The notes below the pieces were generated by a model. That model was not told where the DNA came from and did no database searches. It saw only the letters and a list, made by a program, of their open reading frames with translations. The position numbers were made by a program, and so were the translations under genes. Source: Saccharibacillus endophyticus (GTDB lineage: Bacteria; Bacillota; Bacilli; Paenibacillales; Paenibacillaceae). Taken from it: a stretch of 64,000 nucleotides of DNA. The stretch lies in assembly GCF_013185185.1 (NCBI RefSeq), contig NZ_JAAZWE010000005.1, positions 1 to 64,000 on the forward strand, given 5' to 3'. How positions within the stretch are numbered: the stretch's first letter is position 1; the number at the start of each line of letters is the position of its first letter. Below are positions 9,484 through 17,807 of this stretch, piece after piece.

Positions 9484-11610
9484 TTATAAAGAAAATGATT
9501 TGGGCTTCGGCGTCTCCGCTTTCTGCGCGTGTCTGACTTCGACCGTTGTTGAAAAGAAAGTCGCGCCGCCGCCCATGTCGGCGATTCGGGACGAAGTGAG
9601 AGCGTTGGCCAGGCGGCGTTTGTTGGTGCCGTTTTCGCCGGGGTTCGTGTTCCACCATAATCCTTGGCTGACGACGGTTCCCGGCAGCATCAGGTCGGTG
9701 ACGACGGCTTTCAGCGCATAGACGCCGCGGGCGTTGTACGCTTCGACGAGCTGTCCGTCTTCGATGCCGCGGGCTTCCGCGTCGTGCGGATGGATTTGAA
9801 GCGTCGGTTCTTTTTCCATCGACTGATGCTTCTCTACGTTGGCGAACGTGGAGTTCAGGAAGTTGTGATTGGGCGGACTGACGAACATAAGCGGATACGC
9901 GGTATGCTTATGTTCGCGATTCTCGCCGTCGAAGCCTTCCTCAAGCGGCATGTAGGTTGGGAGCGGCGGAAGGCCGAGTGCTTGAAGCTGCTGCGAATAC
10001 AGTTCGATTTTGCCCGAAGGCGTCGTCAATCGCTGCAAGTAATCGGCTTTGGGCGACATATCCAGTTCGACGAAACGTTCGGCTTGCAGACGCTCCAGCG
10101 TCACGCCTTTCAAATAAGGGTTATCCGGGTTGTCCAACGCCGCGCGAACGACGGTCGCTGCCGGCTCGCGGAAAGCTTCGTCTTCAAAGCCCATCGCTTG
10201 AGCCAGCAGACCGAATAGCTCGAAGTTGCTTTTGCTCTCGCCGACCGGTTCGATCACAGGCTCTTGAAGCTGCACATAATGATGCCAATACGACGTATAT
10301 AAATCGGTATTTTCGAAGCTTGACGTAGCAGGCAGCACGATATCCGCATACTTCGCCGTATCCGTCAGGAACAGTTCGTGCACGACGGTAAACAGGTCTT
10401 CTCGCTCCAGTCCCTCGCGTACGCGGTCAGACTCCGGCGCGACGACGGCGGGATTGCTGCCGAACACGAACAGTCCTCTTACTTTCGGCTCGGTTGTCAG
10501 CAGCGCATCGGCCAACTTGTTCATATTGATCGTGCGAACGCCGGGATTCGGCCGCAGATCGGGACGCGTCAGCGCATCGTCGTTCAGCGAAGCGTACGAA
10601 CCGTTGGACTTGAACGCACCGCCGCCGCGCGTCCATTGTCCGGTCAATGCGGGCAAACAGGATACGGTGCGCACCGCCATGCCTCCGTTATCGTGATGCT
10701 GAAGCCCGTTGCCGATATGAATATGGCTCGGCGACGTCTCTCCGTACATCATCGCCAGCCGAATAATATCGTCGACGGGCACGCCCGTGATGCGCGAAAC
10801 CCGCTCAGGCGTATACGCTTTGGCGTGTTCGCGCAGCTCTTCGTGCCCGACGGTATAGGCTCGAAGGAATTCGTCGTCCGTCAGACCGCGTTCGAACAGC
10901 ACATTCATCATACCGAGCGCAAGCGCCGTATCCGTGCCCGGGTACAGCGGAATGAACCAATCTGCCCGGCGTCCGGTCAGATTTTTATGCACGTCGATCA
11001 CGACGATCTTCGCCCCGTTTTTGCGGGCCTGCTCCATCAGGACGGCCTGGTGCATGCTTGTGCTGACGATATTGCCGCCCCATACGATAAACAGCTTGGC
11101 GTTCAGCGTATCCTCCGGACTTGAACCTCCGCCGAATCCCATCGTATACTTCCAACCGGTATTCCCTGCGGAATTGCAGATCGTATAGGCAAGCTTGGAC
11201 GCCCCAAGTTTGCCGAAGAAACGTCGATCCATGCCTTCCGCGTTCAACGCGCCCATATTGCCGTAAAAGCTGTACGGGAGGATCGAATCCGACCCGTGCT
11301 CGGCGGACAACCTCCGAAACTTTTCCGCGATCTCCGCAAGAGCTTCTTTCCACGAAATGCGCACGAAGCGCCCCGATCCTTTTGGACCGGAACGCTTCAT
11401 GGGATAGAGCAACCGATCCGGATGATGGACCTTTTCGGCCATATGCCTGACTTTATTGCAGATCGCCCCTTTGGTTGCGGGATGATCGGGATTACCTGTG
11501 ACTTTGACGATTTTGCCTTCTTCCTTGTGCAGCAGCAGGCCGCAGGTGTCCGGGCAGTCGAGCGGGCAGACCGCCGGAAACACGCCGCTAGGCCGTTCGG
11601 TCATGGACAT
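9484..11610 (-). CDS. Molybdopterin oxidoreductase (YyaE/YoaE-like)
   Basis: A 708-residue member of the DMSO-reductase/formate-dehydrogenase superfamily, with bis-molybdopterin cofactor. The N-terminal Fe4S4 site is visible as Cys15-x3-Cys19-x3-Cys23-x27-Cys51. The region normally supplying the metal ligand reads YTICNSAG (143-148), so Cys145 or Ser147 may be the ligand. The C-terminal molydop-binding barrel follows about residue 590 (MFVSPPNHNFLNST). There is no Tat signal, so it is cytoplasmic, and no partner electron-transfer subunit adjoins it. B. subtilis YyaE and YoaE are similar solitary enzymes of unknown substrate. Start 11610 has GGAG upstream; ATG 11604 is an alternative. The TorD-like protein at 2302 could mature it. 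Confidence 0.9.
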   Translation of the reverse strand: MSMTERPSGVFPAVCPLDCPDTCGLLLHKEEGKIVKVTGNPDHPATKGAICNKVRHMAEKVHHPDRLLYPMKRSGPKGSGRFVRISWKEALAEIAEKFRRLSAEHGSDSILPYSFYGNMGALNAEGMDRRFFGKLGASKLAYTICNSAGNTGWKYTMGFGGGSSPEDTLNAKLFIVWGGNIVSTSMHQAVLMEQARKNGAKIVVIDVHKNLTGRRADWFIPLYPGTDTALALGMMNVLFERGLTDDEFLRAYTVGHEELREHAKAYTPERVSRITGVPVDDIIRLAMMYGETSPSHIHIGNGLQHHDNGGMAVRTVSCLPALTGQWTRGGGAFKSNGSYASLNDDALTRPDLRPNPGVRTINMNKLADALLTTEPKVRGLFVFGSNPAVVAPESDRVREGLEREDLFTVVHELFLTDTAKYADIVLPATSSFENTDLYTSYWHHYVQLQEPVIEPVGESKSNFELFGLLAQAMGFEDEAFREPAATVVRAALDNPDNPYLKGVTLERLQAERFVELDMSPKADYLQRLTTPSGKIELYSQQLQALGLPPLPTYMPLEEGFDGENREHKHTAYPLMFVSPPNHNFLNSTFANVEKHQSMEKEPTLQIHPHDAEARGIEDGQLVEAYNARGVYALKAVVTDLMLPGTVVSQGLWWNTNPGENGTNKRRLANALTSSRIADMGGGATFFSTTVEVRHAQKAETPKPKSFSL

Positions 11611-11818
11611 GACGGACGGCTCCTTTCTCCAATAAAATCATAAATTCTTCCAGGCCTTCATTGTAGCATAATTTTTCGGCAAAATATTTTTTCGGAAGCT
11701 TAGCATACAAGTGTTTCAATTGGACGTACTCGCGGTTATTTAAAAGCATTGGCAATTAGGCGGTAAATGATGTCCCCTTCATGAGCTGTACCTGCTGCCA
11801 TATCATGGACCACTCCCG

Positions 11819-11870
11819 AAATTCGCCTTCACAAGCTCCTTCCCCCGGACTTGTGAAGGCGAATTTATTT
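11819..11870 (+). terminator. Orphan intrinsic terminator before a lipoprotein gene
   Basis: Perfect 17-base arms (AAATTCGCCTTCACAAG and its complement) around a 14-base loop, followed by ATTTTG. No plus-strand gene lies upstream in the 340-base divergent gap (11611-11951), so this terminates either a short leader or an unannotated small RNA. The rest of the gap shows no gene. Confidence 0.7.
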
Positions 11871-11951
11871 TGTATGACTTTTTCTTCCCTTGACGCGTCT
11901 ATACCCTATAGGTGCATCTTTATTACGCGTTCATTCGAGGAGGAGAAGACT

Positions 11952-12761
11952 TTGCTTACAACGAAAACACGCATCGCCGCCATAATCGGAGCAGCAGCAA
12001 TCTTGGCGCTCACCGCCTGTTCGCCAACCGAATGGGCCAATCAAGTGGTCATGGATCGGATGATCCAAGTCAAGCGCTATCCCGATCAGCAGCGCCCTTC
12101 GGTCGGCTACGCGGCGGCTTTTATCGGATATAAATGGAAAAGAGGCGGAGAAACGCAGCCTCGCGCAGCCTGGCAAAACGTGCCGGAAGTCCAAACGATG
12201 TACGATCCCGAAGAAGTGGACCTCGGCGCGTCGAATCAAGGCATATCGGTTCGCGTCAAAACGATAACGGGCAAGTCGCTGGAAGACATCGTGAAAGAAG
12301 CGGCGGCCTACGAATACAAGCATCAAGTGGACGGGATTCATATCGATGCCGAAATGGTCGACGGCGATTATGTGCTGGCCTCGTTTCCGTATATTTATCG
12401 CGGCGAGCCTTATCAAGGAACCGTATTGGCGAAACGCAAAGGAAACAGCTACGTCTATGATCGTTTGAACTTTTCGCCCGAATTGACCGACGAAGGCAAA
12501 TCGCTGCCGTTCGTTCCCGGCACGGGCTCGATGAGCCTCCCAGGTCAAGAAGAAAGCCTGTCCTGGGTCGGAGGAACGATCAACGATAAGCGGATTCATC
12601 GGATCGTCATGAACTATGAACTGGGCAAGATCGAGATCCCGATCGAGGACGATCAGACGACTTACATCCGGGCGGATCGCGGGGACGTCATGGAATCGGA
12701 GCTTTTATACATCGAAGGACAAGACGAGAACGGCAAAGCGCTGTATACCTGGCAGTATTAA
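11952..12761 (+). CDS. Lipoprotein of unknown function
   Basis: A 269-residue secreted lipoprotein. The N-terminus has Lys/Arg, a hydrophobic stretch (IAAIIGAAAILAL) and the lipobox LTAC, so the mature protein would be attached by its cysteine to the outer leaflet of the membrane. The remainder is soluble, rich in Tyr and charged residues, with no domain I recognise. I chose the TTG at 11952 because GAGGAGGAG lies just upstream and the signal peptide starts there; the frame continues 57 codons further but without a ribosome site and through the terminator hairpin. It appears to be transcribed alone. Confidence 0.72.
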   Translation: MLTTKTRIAAIIGAAAILALTACSPTEWANQVVMDRMIQVKRYPDQQRPSVGYAAAFIGYKWKRGGETQPRAAWQNVPEVQTMYDPEEVDLGASNQGISVRVKTITGKSLEDIVKEAAAYEYKHQVDGIHIDAEMVDGDYVLASFPYIYRGEPYQGTVLAKRKGNSYVYDRLNFSPELTDEGKSLPFVPGTGSMSLPGQEESLSWVGGTINDKRIHRIVMNYELGKIEIPIEDDQTTYIRADRGDVMESELLYIEGQDENGKALYTWQY

Positions 12762-12967
12762 GTGCGGACAGGGTTTATTGGGCTTTAGGCGACGCGGCCA
12801 GCACTCTGTATCAAGTGAAGGCATTAGTCTGTTCAACTTCGATTCGACGGCTTTTAACATAAGTTTTACCTAGCGTTCGGACCTGTTAGCTTCGGCGGCG
12901 CTATGTTATATTGAGCCTAATGCAGCAGCAGGTTTATCCATTTTTCGAAAAAGGAGAGGCGCACATC

Positions 12968-13552
12968 ATGCCAAACACCATTGCCGTATTCTGCGGTTCA
13001 AGAGAAGGGGCTTCACCTGCTTATATGGAAAGCGCGCGCGCACTCGGTCTTGAAATGGCCAAACGCGGAATCACGCTCGTGTACGGCGGCTCGCGAGTCG
13101 GTCTGATGGGTGCGGTCGCCGATGCCGTGCTGGAGAACGGCGGAAGCGCCATCGGCGTGCTGCCTACGTTCATGCAGACGCGCGAAATCGCGCATCTGGG
13201 CTTGACCGAGCTGATCATGGTCGAGTCGATGCACGAGCGCAAAGCCAAAATGGCCGAGCTGGCCGAAGGCTTCGTAACACTGCCCGGAGGCTCCGGCACG
13301 ATGGAAGAATATTTCGAAGTTTTCACCTGGGCGCAGCTTGGCTTACATGCCAAACCGATCGGCGTGCTGAATGCCGCAGGCTATTACGATCCGCTGATCG
13401 CACTGTTCGACCGGATGACCGGCGAAGGCTTCGTTACGCCTCAGCACCGCGAGATTCTGTTAACCGCTCAAGAGCCGTCGGCGCTGCTGGATCAGATGCA
13501 AGCCTACCGCGCGCCGGAAGTGCCGCAGATTCTGACCGAAGAACGGACTTAG
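12968..13552 (+). CDS. LOG family phosphoribohydrolase (YvdD-like)
   Basis: A 194-residue Rossmann-fold protein of the LONELY GUY family, which in characterised members releases the free base from nucleoside 5'-monophosphates (cytokinin riboside monophosphates in plants). It has FCGSREG at the N-terminus, VYGGSRVGLMG, the ESMHERKAKM helix and the catalytic signature PGGSGTMEEYFE with its conserved Glu pair. Length fits B. subtilis YvdD. AAGGAGAGG lies upstream of the ATG at 12968. It stands alone; its physiological substrate in bacteria of this type is not known. Confidence 0.88.
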   Translation: MPNTIAVFCGSREGASPAYMESARALGLEMAKRGITLVYGGSRVGLMGAVADAVLENGGSAIGVLPTFMQTREIAHLGLTELIMVESMHERKAKMAELAEGFVTLPGGSGTMEEYFEVFTWAQLGLHAKPIGVLNAAGYYDPLIALFDRMTGEGFVTPQHREILLTAQEPSALLDQMQAYRAPEVPQILTEERT

Positions 13553-13695
13553 TACCTTGAGCGCATTAAATTTAAGGTTTGCGTCCATCGGAAACATGCA
13601 CGGTTCAAGCGGGTTTTCGGGGGGCATAACCTAACATCTTACGCGGTCAAGGTACCCGTACGTTTTCTCGCTTTGATCTTTTAAAAACGGCAGTA

Positions 13696-13748
13696 AAAGA
13701 ACCTGTGCACGCCGCCTTTTGCGCGACGATCTACAGGTTCTTTTTCAG
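13696..13748. terminator. Bidirectional terminator
   Basis: AAAGAACCTGT pairs with ACAGGTTCTTT around a 27-base loop, with T tracts on both strands. It lies between the convergent LOG-family and formate/nitrite-transporter genes. Confidence 0.8.
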
Positions 13749-13770
13749 CTCAACGTATCGAGGACTTTTT

Positions 13771-14607
13771 TCAGGCGTTCTTTTGCAACTCTTGAGCGCC
13801 ATAGCCGACTTGTCCCGCCGGAGCCGCTTTCGCTTCAGCGGGTTTGCGCAAGTAGGTGCCCCAATAAGCAGCGGCGACGAAGATCGCTCCGCCCGTGAGG
13901 TTGCCGAGCCATACCGGTACGAAATTCGCGAAGTACTGGGCCCATGTAAAATGTCCTTCGAAGATCGCGGCCGGGATCAGGAACATATTCGCCACGACGT
14001 GCTGGAAGCCGATCGCGACAAACGCCATCGTCGGGAACCAAATGCCGAGGATTTTCCCGCTCATATTGTCTGCTCCGTAGCTAAGCCATACCGCCAGAGC
14101 GACCAACCAGTTACAGCCGATGCCGGAGATAAACGATTGCAAGAAGGTGCTGTCGATCTTATGCCCGGCCATATCCACCAGCTTGTCCAGATAAGGGCCC
14201 GAAGAAGTCAGACCCACGACGTGACCGAAGAAATAAGCAACGAAGATCGCCCCGGCAAAGTTCGCAATCGTGACCAAAATGAGGTTTTTCACCATTTCTC
14301 CTGTCGTAATGCGGCGCGTGATGCGTGCCAGCGGTACGGCCATCATATTACCTGTCAGCAGTTCCCCGCCGGCAAGCAGAACCAGGATCAGTCCGACCGG
14401 GAACACGGCCGCCCCGATAAAGTTCGCCATGCTGCCCCATTCCTCCGGCGTGTTGGCAATCACCCGAATATCCAGCAGGAATCCCAGCGCAATAAACGCC
14501 CCGGCCAAAAATCCGAGGATCAGAACGGAAGAAAGCGGACTGTGCGCCTTCTTGACGCCGTTCTCGACCGTAACTTCTGCGATTTGCGGCGGTTTGTTGT
14601 AAGCCAT
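13771..14607 (-). CDS. Formate/nitrite transporter family protein
   Basis: A 278-residue FNT-family channel with six membrane helices, predicted to move formate, nitrite or a similar small monovalent anion. Visible markers are FLAGAFIALGF (helix 1), GGELLTGNMM (the omega-loop region of helix 2), NFAGAIFVAYFFG, the GIGCNWLVALAVWLSYGA block, and VVANMF with the pore-region GFQHVVANM. The His in that block is the conserved central histidine. Start is ATG at 14607. A Rex/FNR-like palindrome lies at 14716-14729 upstream, consistent with redox or anaerobic control. No formate lyase or nitrite reductase is adjacent. Confidence 0.9.
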   Translation of the reverse strand: MAYNKPPQIAEVTVENGVKKAHSPLSSVLILGFLAGAFIALGFLLDIRVIANTPEEWGSMANFIGAAVFPVGLILVLLAGGELLTGNMMAVPLARITRRITTGEMVKNLILVTIANFAGAIFVAYFFGHVVGLTSSGPYLDKLVDMAGHKIDSTFLQSFISGIGCNWLVALAVWLSYGADNMSGKILGIWFPTMAFVAIGFQHVVANMFLIPAAIFEGHFTWAQYFANFVPVWLGNLTGGAIFVAAAYWGTYLRKPAEAKAAPAGQVGYGAQELQKNA

Positions 14608-14715
14608 TATTGTCGTCCCCTTTATAGCTAAAATTTGAACAATTCCTTCTCGTACCCCATTTTAGCCTAGACGGCCGAGCGAGTACGTGATAAACCTCAT
14701 AAAATCACGAATAAA

Positions 14716-14729
14716 GTGAATAATTTCAC
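14716..14729. promoter_or_regulatory. Rex/FNR-like palindrome upstream of the FNT gene
   Basis: GTGAATAATTTCAC is a perfect 14-base palindrome matching the core GTGAA-N4-TTCAC of the Rex operator and also fitting TGTGA-N6-TCACA of FNR/CRP at eight positions. It lies about 110 bases upstream of the FNT start codon. Confidence 0.55.
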
Positions 14730-14849
14730 GTATTTTCAGGAAATTTATTTCCTTCATTGTCCATTAGGGCGATCCCTATCAGCGTCCCATATTTTCCCTA
14801 TTATTTTTCTCGCCTGATCCATATAGTGTATACAAAAGGGGGTTTCACG

Positions 14850-15803
14850 ATGAAAAACACTTCTTCGATTCCGGATTGGATGAATAACATCCCGGATTCG
14901 GACCGATGGCAGACGGCAGAACCGATCCTCAAAGGCTGGTCAGCCGATCAAAAGTACCGAATCTTTACGCATGACGGTCGCTCTTTGCTGCTGCGCCTGT
15001 CCGATGCCTCTTTGGCGGAAGCCAAAAAAGCCGAATTCGAGCGTGTCCGCCAAGCCAGCGCGCTGGGAATTCCCATGTCCTTTCCCGTTGCCTTCGGCAT
15101 ATGCACAGGCTCAGGCGCTCAAGGCGGACCGGAGGGTCAACCTTTCGTCTATTCGCTGCTGGATTGGATCGAAGGCGAAGATGCACAAGATATCCTTCCT
15201 CATCTTGCGGATGACCAAGCTTACCGTCTCGGGTGCGAGGCCGGAGAATGGTTACATCTCATGCACACCCTCCCCGCTCCGGCAGGGAGCGCTTCTCCGG
15301 CCGCTGCCGCCCGGTCGGAGATCGAACGCAAACAGGGCAAGTACGATTCATGCGGTCACCGCCTTCCCTTCGATCGCGAACTGATCCGGCAGATCGAAGC
15401 CCGTCTTCCGCTCCTGGAAAACGCCGCTCCGGCATTCCGTCAAGGCGACTACCATCCGGGAAACATGATTCTGGCGCCCGGCGGCAGCCTGCACATCATC
15501 GACTTCAACCGTTCCGATTACGGAGACCCTTATCGCGATTTCAACCGCTTGGTGACCTTTACGAGCCGGATCAGTCTTCCTTTCGCCAAAGGACAACTGG
15601 ACGGTTACCTTCAATCCGAACCGCACCCTCCGGACTTCTTCGGACGCTTATCCCTCTACTGCGCCTTGGAATGCCTGTACGCTATCGTCTGGGCCGCCCC
15701 CTTCGGCGAACCCGAAATCAGCGATACCCTGAAGCGCTCCCGACAAATCTGGACCGACTTCGACGGCTTCAAGCAAAACGTCCCGATCTGGTACGACAAA
15801 TAA
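14850..15803 (+). CDS. APH-fold phosphotransferase
   Basis: A 317-residue protein of the aminoglycoside phosphotransferase/choline kinase fold. It shows the Brenner-type catalytic loop QGDYHPGNM (conserved Asp and Asn) and the metal-binding DFN...YGDP block. The ATP-site Lys/Arg is in RSLLLRLSD. In this family, sequence alone does not separate antibiotic phosphorylation from small-molecule or sugar kinases. AAGGGGG precedes the ATG at 14850; a longer frame upstream lacks support. Two hairpins, the second with a T tract, end the unit. Confidence 0.78.
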   Translation: MKNTSSIPDWMNNIPDSDRWQTAEPILKGWSADQKYRIFTHDGRSLLLRLSDASLAEAKKAEFERVRQASALGIPMSFPVAFGICTGSGAQGGPEGQPFVYSLLDWIEGEDAQDILPHLADDQAYRLGCEAGEWLHLMHTLPAPAGSASPAAAARSEIERKQGKYDSCGHRLPFDRELIRQIEARLPLLENAAPAFRQGDYHPGNMILAPGGSLHIIDFNRSDYGDPYRDFNRLVTFTSRISLPFAKGQLDGYLQSEPHPPDFFGRLSLYCALECLYAIVWAAPFGEPEISDTLKRSRQIWTDFDGFKQNVPIWYDK

Positions 15804-15845
15804 GCCGTGCGACGCATTGCGCCGCACGGCGGAGCCAAACCCGAA

Positions 15846-15893
15846 TAGCCGTCCGTGGCCGCAACGCGGCGCCAGGACGGCTTTTTCTTTTAT
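15846..15893 (+). terminator. Intrinsic terminator after the APH-fold gene
   Basis: AGCCGTCC pairs with AGGACGGCT around a GC-rich inner hairpin (GCCGC/GCGGC) and is followed by TTTTTCTTTT. A first hairpin, GCCGTGCG/CGCACGGC, lies at 15803-15830. Confidence 0.85.
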
Positions 15894-15936
15894 CTCTATT
15901 CTTATTTTATTAAAAGTCCGAGCACGGACGCCTGTA

Positions 15937-16019
15937 GCAAGCGGAGGGAGAAATTCAGTTTAAGACGCCTTTGAACCCGCAAGGGTGAGACAGCGACTTA
16001 AACGAATTTCTCCCGCAGC
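15937..16019 (-). repeat. Dispersed palindromic repeat, copy B
   Basis: The shortest copy, inverted relative to copies A, C and D. On the minus strand GCGGGAGAAATT pairs with AATTTCTCCCTCC. The inner stem is GTTTAAG-T-CGC with GCG-T-CTTAAAC, the loop strands are TGTCTCA and TTCAAAG, and the apical stem is CCC/GGG. It lies between two convergent genes. Confidence 0.85.
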
Positions 16020-16028
16020 CCCAGCTTC

Positions 16029-17423
16029 TTAGGCGTTCGTCTGCTCCTTCACCGAACGTGCCGCTCTTTCCTCCGCCTCCGAAGCCGGCTGCGCGTCCAT
16101 CGCCGCGAAGCCCAGCGAGTTCAGGTAGTTCCACGGTTTGTTGTAGTGCGGTTGGAAGAAGAAGTCGACGAAGGCCAGTTCTTCGACGGTCATCTTGTTT
16201 TGAATGCAGACCGACAGCGTGTTGATCGACTGCGTGAGGTCTACCTTCGACATCAACTGAGCGCCGACGATGCGGCGGCTGTCTTTTTCGAACACGATCT
16301 TGAAAGTCGCTTTTTCGTACTCCGGCATAAACTCCGGACGGTAGTTGTCTTCGAACGTCGCCACGGCTACGTCGAGGCCCGCTTCGCGAGCAGCCACTTC
16401 GATCATGCCGGTAGCCGCGATATTGTTTTCATAGATTTTGATGCCGCTTGTGCCTTGGGTGCCCATGTAGGCGATCTTTTTCTCGACCAAGTTCAAAGCA
16501 ACGAGCGTACCCATGCGGACGGCATTCGTCGCAAGCGGGATGTAAGCGGCTTTGCCTGTCGGATTGTAACGGATCGCGCAGCTGTCGCCGGCGGCGTATA
16601 CGTCTTTGACGCTGGTTTCCATATAGTTGTCGACCAGGATCGCGCCGTTCGGCAGCATGTCGACTTGATCTTTGAGCAGCTCGGTGTTCGGACGGAAGCC
16701 GATGCACAGGATAACCATGTCCGCTTCATGTTCGCCTTTCGACGTGACGACTTTTTGGACTTTGCCGTCTTTGCCTTCGAAGCGCTCCACTTTCTCGTCC
16801 AATGCCAGCGTGATCCCTTTTTCCATCAACGAGTCTTCGATACGGTCCGTGAACTCGGCGTCCAGGTACTTGCTCAGGATACGTTTTTCCGCGTCGATCA
16901 GCGTCACTTCTTTGCCGTTCATTTCGAATGCTTCGACCAGCTCGACGCCGATGTAACCCGCGCCGATCACGACGACGTTTTTGGCGGTTTTCGCTTTTTC
17001 GATGATCATATTGGAGTGATTGAAGTTTTTCGACAAGATGATATTGTCCAGCTCGATGCCTTCGAACTGCGGAATGATCGGCCACGAACCCGTAGTCACG
17101 ATCAGCTTGTCGAACGTGTCGTCGAATTCTTCGCCGTTTTCCAGGTTGCGCACGGTAAGGGTCTTGCCCTCGGCATTCACGTTCAGCACTTCATGACGCA
17201 TGCGGGTCTTCACGCCCAACGTCATCAAATGTTCCGGCGAAGAATAGAAAAGGCCGTCCGGGTCTTTGACCACGCCGCCGACGTACAGCGCGATGCCGCA
17301 CGAGAGGAAAGAGATATTGTCGTTGCGCTCGTAAACGGTAATTTCGGCATCCGGGTAAAGCTTGGCGGTGCGGACGATAGCGGCGGTTCCTGCGTGCGTA
17401 CAACCGATAACTGCGATTTTCAT
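16029..17423 (-). CDS. nox: NADH oxidase (CoA-disulfide reductase family)
   Basis: A 464-residue flavoprotein of the pyridine nucleotide-disulfide reductase class II family, closest in look to the water-forming NADH oxidases of lactobacilli. The FAD-binding GCTHAGTAA is at the N-terminus, the redox-active Cys42 lies in SFLSCGIALY, the NAD(P)H-binding VVVIGAGYIGVELVE is near residue 155, and the second FAD block VYAAGDS near 280. It would regenerate NAD+ using O2. The ATG at 17423 has GGAGG at good distance; an upstream in-frame extension has none. Three Rex-type boxes around its promoter suggest control by the NADH/NAD+ ratio, which suits the function. Confidence 0.88.
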   Translation of the reverse strand: MKIAVIGCTHAGTAAIVRTAKLYPDAEITVYERNDNISFLSCGIALYVGGVVKDPDGLFYSSPEHLMTLGVKTRMRHEVLNVNAEGKTLTVRNLENGEEFDDTFDKLIVTTGSWPIIPQFEGIELDNIILSKNFNHSNMIIEKAKTAKNVVVIGAGYIGVELVEAFEMNGKEVTLIDAEKRILSKYLDAEFTDRIEDSLMEKGITLALDEKVERFEGKDGKVQKVVTSKGEHEADMVILCIGFRPNTELLKDQVDMLPNGAILVDNYMETSVKDVYAAGDSCAIRYNPTGKAAYIPLATNAVRMGTLVALNLVEKKIAYMGTQGTSGIKIYENNIAATGMIEVAAREAGLDVAVATFEDNYRPEFMPEYEKATFKIVFEKDSRRIVGAQLMSKVDLTQSINTLSVCIQNKMTVEELAFVDFFFQPHYNKPWNYLNSLGFAAMDAQPASEAEERAARSVKEQTNA

Positions 17424-17557
17424 GAGTGAATTCCTCCAATAGGATGATTTTTTATGAGACATGACTTTGCTTGCAAAGTGATGTGAAAATTTGTACATAA
17501 GGTTTTAAAAAAAAGATTTTCTAACAACTACCCGGCTCAAGGTGCAGTGACGCTTTA

Positions 17558-17647
17558 TTGTGAAATTCTTCACCTTGCTAGCTGAGTTAGTTTGTGAATG
17601 TGTTCACCTGATACCCTTATTATAGTGTGACATTTTTCACATTGCAA
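17558..17647 (-). promoter_or_regulatory. nox promoter with three Rex-type boxes
   Basis: Minus-strand sigma-A promoter: -35 TTGCAA (17642-17647), 17-base spacer, -10 TATAAT (17619-17624). A TGTGA-N6-TCACA box (17626-17641) fills the spacer. Two further boxes lie downstream of the -10: TTGTGAATGTGTTCACCT (17592-17609) and TTGTGAAATTCTTCACCT (17558-17575), each matching the Rex consensus TTGTGAA-N4-TTCACAA at all but two positions. The placement is that of a repressor. The leader to the start codon is about 190 bases. No gene lies in 17424-17749. Confidence 0.75.
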
Positions 17648-17749
17648 GAGGTAAACCTTAAATTGAGACGAATTTCACATAGTTGTCACAAAAAGCTGCT
17701 TTTTGATCGATCTCATCGCATCTAAGCGTAAGATTTATCATGGAAATGC

Positions 17750-17790
17750 GAAAAACCGCATGCCCAAGCTTGCTCGGCATACGGTTTCCT
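17750..17790 (-). terminator. Intrinsic terminator of the siderophore ATPase gene
   Basis: On the minus strand AAACCGTATGCC pairs with GGCATGCGGTTT and is followed by TTTCGC. It lies 18 bases past the stop of the ATPase gene. Confidence 0.8.
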
Positions 17791-17807
17791 ATCGGCGGAT
17801 TGTTTTC

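Noticed and set aside
11781..11951. N-terminal extension of the lipoprotein
   Set aside because: Runs through a terminator hairpin and would bury the signal peptide inside the protein.
16146..17429. 427-codon plus-strand frame opposite nox
   Set aside because: Antisense to a gene with intact flavin and NAD motifs.
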